Origin: Bacillota bacterium
Lineage (GTDB): Bacteria; Bacillota; Bacilli; Paenibacillales; Paenibacillaceae
Length of the DNA: 64,000 bases
Reading direction: 5' to 3'
NCBI GenBank assembly: GCA_023391635.1
Contig: JAEWAQ010000022.1
Span: 1-64,000 of the forward strand
Shown here: one piece after another, positions 61,159-64,000 of the stretch
How the letters are laid out: each line of letters opens with the position of its first letter
Numbering within the stretch: the stretch's first letter is position 1
The notes under the pieces: generated by a model
Told to the model about the DNA's origin: nothing
Seen by the model: only the letters and a program-made list of their open reading frames with translations
Database searches by the model: none
Made by a program: the position numbers and the translations under genes

Positions 61159-61590
61159 ATGAACGATATCGAAGAAGCCGTGATTCCGATGGCGATTCGG
61201 CTGAAGTGGATCGAAGCCTGCAGGAAACGATTGCCGTACGAAGCTTGCGGCATCGTATTCGGCCGCGTTGACGGAAACCGTCTTAACGTAGAGGGCTTCG
61301 CCATCGTCCGCAACGCGGCACCCGATCCGTCAAAGGCGTTCTTCTTCGAGCCGGACGATTGGGTTCGTGCCTGGTACGACGCTGAGCGCAGCGGGAAGCG
61401 GATCGTCGGCATCTTCCATTCCCACCCCGGCGGCACGGCCCGTCCGAGTGCGACGGATACGGACCAGCGACCGGACTGGGGCGCTTATTGGATCATCGGC
61501 CTGGCAAGCGGTCAAGACGCCTTGATGGAAGCCTACCGGGCCGAACAGGCAGGAGGGTGGCGACGTTTGACCCAACTTGTTGAACGTTAA
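61159..61590 (+). CDS. JAMM/MPN+ family metallopeptidase (M67-like)
   Basis: 143 residues with the JAMM motif: an early Glu (in 'LPYEACGIVFG') and 'GIFHSHPGGTARPSATD', which supplies two His and an Asp for zinc. Bacterial members of this short group remove C-terminal peptides from ubiquitin-like sulfur carriers (for example in cysteine or thiamine synthesis). No partner is visible here. The ATG at 61159 has GGAGG upstream; it starts 73 bases after the MFS gene. Confidence 0.85.
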   Translation: MNDIEEAVIPMAIRLKWIEACRKRLPYEACGIVFGRVDGNRLNVEGFAIVRNAAPDPSKAFFFEPDDWVRAWYDAERSGKRIVGIFHSHPGGTARPSATDTDQRPDWGAYWIIGLASGQDALMEAYRAEQAGGWRRLTQLVER

Positions 61591-61716
61591 CTCCGCGAAC
61601 AGCATCGTGCATGGAATGATGCCGCTCGCGGCTGCCAAGCATGACGTTTGACTGTACGGTTGCGCATTGAGTATGATAGAACAAAGAAATCGACCTCAGG
61701 AAGGAAGGCGAGATCG

Positions 61717-62172
61717 ATGCGCAACGGTTCCGGCGCGCCTTCGCGTCTGTACCGGATCGGGGAACTGTCCCGTCTGGCAGGCGTAAGCCCGCGCACTATC
61801 GACTATTACACCACATTGGGGCTGCTGTCACCGGCTGGAAGATCCACCGGCAATTATCGGTTATACGATGATGAAACTTTAAGACGAATTCGCCGTATTG
61901 AACACTTGAAAGCGCAGAAATTATCATTGGAAGAAATTCGCGAGCAATTCACCGCCCTCGATCGGGTCTCCACGGACGAGCAAGTGTCGCTCAAACTCGC
62001 GGAGCTGCAAGCGCATCTGACCCGATTGGAGCAGGAAGTGAAGGAGCTTGAGCCGGTGCTCGACCAGCTCAAGCCCCAGCAGGCCAAGCGACTGTTCCGT
62101 GCCATCACGCCGCCGACCGCTGCCTGCATCGAAGCGCTGCTGCTGTTGCTCGGCAAGAGCAATCTGATGTAA
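61717..62172 (+). CDS. MerR-family transcriptional regulator
   Basis: 151 residues. The N-terminal winged helix reads 'YRIGELSRLAGVSPRTIDYYTTLGLLSPAGRSTGNYRLYDDETLRRIRRI' and is followed by a long dimerisation helix (about 70-125). The C-terminal part ends 'PPTAACIEALLLLLGKSNLM' and carries a single Cys, so a metal- or redox-sensing role is possible but unproven. The ATG at 61717 lies 9 bases after AAGGAAGG. It is upstream of the YugP-like gene on the same strand. Confidence 0.88.
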   Translation: MRNGSGAPSRLYRIGELSRLAGVSPRTIDYYTTLGLLSPAGRSTGNYRLYDDETLRRIRRIEHLKAQKLSLEEIREQFTALDRVSTDEQVSLKLAELQAHLTRLEQEVKELEPVLDQLKPQQAKRLFRAITPPTAACIEALLLLLGKSNLM

Positions 62173-62212
62173 TCTGCGCCAATACACTTTCAGTAGCGGA
62201 GGGACAATTCGC

Positions 62213-62902
62213 ATGATGCTGTTTTTTCACCCCTTGGATTTTCTGATCATTCCCGCATTTCTCCTGTCGTTATGGGCGCAATTCCGGGTCAGCGGTACAT
62301 TCAACAAGTGGTCCGAGGTGCAAGCGTCGAGCGGCATGACAGGGTATGACGCGGCACGCCGCATGCTGGACAACAACGGCCTGCACGACGTACCGATCGA
62401 GCCGGTCCCCGGCAAGCTGTCCGACCACTACGATCCGATCGCCAGAGTCGTCAGATTGTCCGAGCCGGTCTATTATGAACGCTCGATATCCGCGATCTCG
62501 GTCGCCTGCCACGAAGTCGGACACGCGATCCAGCATCAGCAGCATTACCCGGCGCTCGTGCTGCGCCACCGCATGTTCCCGGTCGTTCGGTTCGCTTCCG
62601 GCCTCGCGCCGATCCTGCTGCTGGCCGGATTCTTCTTTCAATTTACCAATCTGATCGGCCTGGGCATCATCTTCTTCGCTGCCGCCGTTGCATTCCAACT
62701 GGTGACGTTGCCGGTCGAATTCAATGCCAGCAACCGCGCGCGCGACATCATGGTCGCGGAAGGCTTCATCCGCAGCGACGAGGAGCGCGGCGTGGCCAAG
62801 GTGCTCAATGCAGCTGCGCTGACGTATGTAGCCGCGGCGCTTATCGCCTTGCTTGAGCTGGTCAAGTATATCCTGATCTTCACCTCATCTAACCGCGACT
62901 AA
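62213..62902 (+). CDS. YugP-type membrane zinc metallopeptidase
   Basis: 229 residues. The zinc-binding motif HEVGH is in 'ISVACHEVGHAIQHQQHYP'. Three transmembrane segments surround it (about 5-25, 'FASGLAPILLLAGFFFQFTNLIGLGIIFFAAAVAFQLVTL', and a C-terminal 'AALTYVAAALIALLELVKYILIF'). 'LPVEFNASNRA' is also typical of YugP, a family of unknown physiological role. Start ATG at 62213 with GGAGGG upstream. Confidence 0.9.
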   Translation: MMLFFHPLDFLIIPAFLLSLWAQFRVSGTFNKWSEVQASSGMTGYDAARRMLDNNGLHDVPIEPVPGKLSDHYDPIARVVRLSEPVYYERSISAISVACHEVGHAIQHQQHYPALVLRHRMFPVVRFASGLAPILLLAGFFFQFTNLIGLGIIFFAAAVAFQLVTLPVEFNASNRARDIMVAEGFIRSDEERGVAKVLNAAALTYVAAALIALLELVKYILIFTSSNRD

Positions 62903-62938
62903 TAAGCGCACAGCCAATTTGCGCCGAGCATCGAACAT

Positions 62939-62975
62939 AAGAGCCGCTCCCCGTACTACGCAGGGAACGGCTCTT
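62939..62975. terminator. Hairpin between the YugP and LysR genes
   Basis: AAGAGCCGCTCCC and GGGAACGGCTCTT form a 13-base stem with one mismatch and an 11-base loop. It lies 37 bases past the YugP stop and 7 bases past the minus-strand LysR stop. The plus-strand tail is only TTGTTCG and the minus-strand tail TATGTTCG, so termination is likely but not strong. Confidence 0.6.
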
Positions 62976-62981
62976 GTTCGT

Positions 62982-63884
62982 TTATCGCGGACTGTACTCC
63001 TGCTTCATGTACGACATCAGGAACGAATGGAACATCTGCACGACGGATGGCAGCTTGTCGCCGCTGCGGCGGATCAGGCCGATCGTGCGCGTAACGTGCG
63101 GACGGCTGATCTTGACGACTGCAGGCATCATCGTGCTTGTCCGATACAGCGCCATCTCCGGCAGCAGGCTGACGCCCATGCCGGCCGCGACCAGTCCTCT
63201 GATCGTATCCGTCTCCTCGCCCTCGAATCCGATGATCGGCGTGAAGCCCGAGTTTTTGCAAGCATCCCAGACGATCGGCCGCAGCGAGTAGCCTTGACTG
63301 AACAAGACGAAGCTCTCGCCCTCAAGCTGCGCCAGATCGATCGATACTTCCAGCGCGAGCGGATGGTTCTCCGGCAAGATCGCGAACAGCTCCTCCGTCA
63401 GCACGACCTCGCCGGTCACCTGCTCGTGATTTTCCGGATTCGGCGAGATGAAGGCAAGATCGATCTCGCCTTCCGCGACATCCCGGATCAGCGATGCGTA
63501 CATGCCTTGGCGGAAGCGGAACTTCACGTTCGGGTGCAGCTTGCGGAACGCCGCCACGACGTGCGGGATCAGATGATAACCGAGGCTATGGGGAAATCCG
63601 AGCCGAATCTCTCCCGCTTCCGGATCGAGGAATTCCCGGATCTCCATGATCGAGCGATCGAGATCCGTAAGCAGCGATTCCGCACGTCGGAGAAACAATT
63701 GTCCGACCGGCGTAAGCTGTACGTTGCGGCCCTTCTGCTGGAACAAGCGGGCGCCCAGTTCCTCCTCAAGCCGATGAATCTGACGGCTGACTGCCGATTG
63801 CGCCACATGCAGCTCTTCCGCGGCCTTCGTGACATGCTGAAGCCTTGCCACGCGAACGAAATATTGCAATTGCCTTAGCTCCAC
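62982..63884 (-). CDS. LysR-family transcriptional regulator
   Basis: About 300 residues. The N-terminal winged helix is 'ELRQLQYFVRVARLQHVTKAAEELHVAQSAVSRQIHRLEEELGARLFQQ', and the C-terminal part (about 90-300) is a substrate-binding fold with a typical effector cleft. A GTG at 63884 gives the usual 'MELRQLQYF' beginning and lies 12 bases after AGGAAGG; a GTG at 63896 sits too close to that site. It is divergent from the gene starting at 63992, which it probably regulates. The effector is unknown. Confidence 0.9.
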   Translation of the reverse strand: MELRQLQYFVRVARLQHVTKAAEELHVAQSAVSRQIHRLEEELGARLFQQKGRNVQLTPVGQLFLRRAESLLTDLDRSIMEIREFLDPEAGEIRLGFPHSLGYHLIPHVVAAFRKLHPNVKFRFRQGMYASLIRDVAEGEIDLAFISPNPENHEQVTGEVVLTEELFAILPENHPLALEVSIDLAQLEGESFVLFSQGYSLRPIVWDACKNSGFTPIIGFEGEETDTIRGLVAAGMGVSLLPEMALYRTSTMMPAVVKISRPHVTRTIGLIRRSGDKLPSVVQMFHSFLMSYMKQEYSPR

Positions 63885-63991
63885 CTGAACCTGCACCCTT
63901 CCTGGCGTTCATTTCCGGTAATTGGACTTTGAGGTTCGATTCCGATTATAATGATAACCGCAAGGCTAATCAATGAAGGAGGTTATTTCGC

Positions 63992-64000
63992 ATGACTCAA
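63992..64000 (+). CDS. 5' end of a plus-strand gene cut by the window edge
   Basis: An ATG followed by codons for Thr-Gln. GAAGGAGG, a near-perfect ribosome-binding site, precedes it by 9 bases. Divergent placement beside the LysR gene makes it that regulator's likely target, but the product cannot be identified. Confidence 0.6.

Overview
The window looks like chromosomal DNA of a Gram-positive, spore-forming member of the Paenibacillaceae (Paenibacillus or Cohnella type). This is inferred from the mix of families: YesN/YesM-type two-component regulation beside LplB/LplC-type sugar permeases, an SLH-domain GH18 enzyme, a YjcZ-like sporulation peptide, YhaN/YhaO, YkvI, YugP and a bacilliredoxin. 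Codons are G+C-rich almost everywhere. The clear exception is about 23.7-26.6 kb, which is AT-richer.

Layout. (1) 0-3.3 kb, minus strand: a D-amino-acid operon (RidA, N-acyl-D-amino-acid deacylase, D-threonine aldolase/DSD1-like PLP enzyme) that continues off the left edge. (2) 3.4-6.1 kb, minus: a fused AAA/VWA protein of CobS/CobT type, translationally coupled to a conserved hypothetical gene behind a 23-bp AT-rich palindrome. (3) 6.2-17.7 kb, minus: a carbohydrate-uptake locus of response regulator, SGNH hydrolase, sensor kinase, two permeases, a binding lipoprotein, a GH130 phosphorylase/hydrolase, an AraC regulator and a Gfo/Idh/MocA oxidoreductase. There is no transporter ATPase, so a shared MsmX-like ATPase is presumed. 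A 590-bp gap inside the locus holds two kinds of repeat. (4) 17.9-19.6 kb, plus: an orphan single-chain double permease. (5) 19.6-23.7 kb, minus: the SLH-GH18 enzyme and two coupled DGQHR (DndB-like) proteins with no dnd genes nearby. (6) 23.9-26.6 kb: an AT-rich module of a divergent MFS transporter, bacilliredoxin YtxJ and an ArsR-rhodanese fusion. (7) 26.6-44.5 kb: mostly housekeeping genes (tRNA-Leu, xpt, ykvI, yhaNO, a glycosyltransferase, a diguanylate cyclase, rsmF, a Cof phosphatase, a pseudouridine synthase, a small alarmone synthetase, pyrD, an L,D-transpeptidase) plus two short genes of 31 and 44 codons' worth of protein. (8) 45.1-55.4 kb, minus: a 10-kb surface-signalling cluster of CHASE2 adenylate cyclase, giant FecR protein, NHL-repeat/stalk protein and a second giant FecR protein. 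(9) 55.5-64 kb: ferredoxin, dinB, cimA, a TlpA/ResA thioredoxin, an MFS pump, a JAMM peptidase, a MerR regulator, YugP, a LysR regulator, and the start of a divergent gene at the right edge.

The most unusual items are the FecR-NHL-FecR-CHASE2 cluster, the orphan DGQHR pair, and a 123-bp-period repeat family found at two distant intergenic sites in opposite orientations (13.4-13.6 kb and 44.6-44.9 kb). Protein families were recognised by reading motifs. No database search was possible, so family names are recognition calls and substrates are inference.
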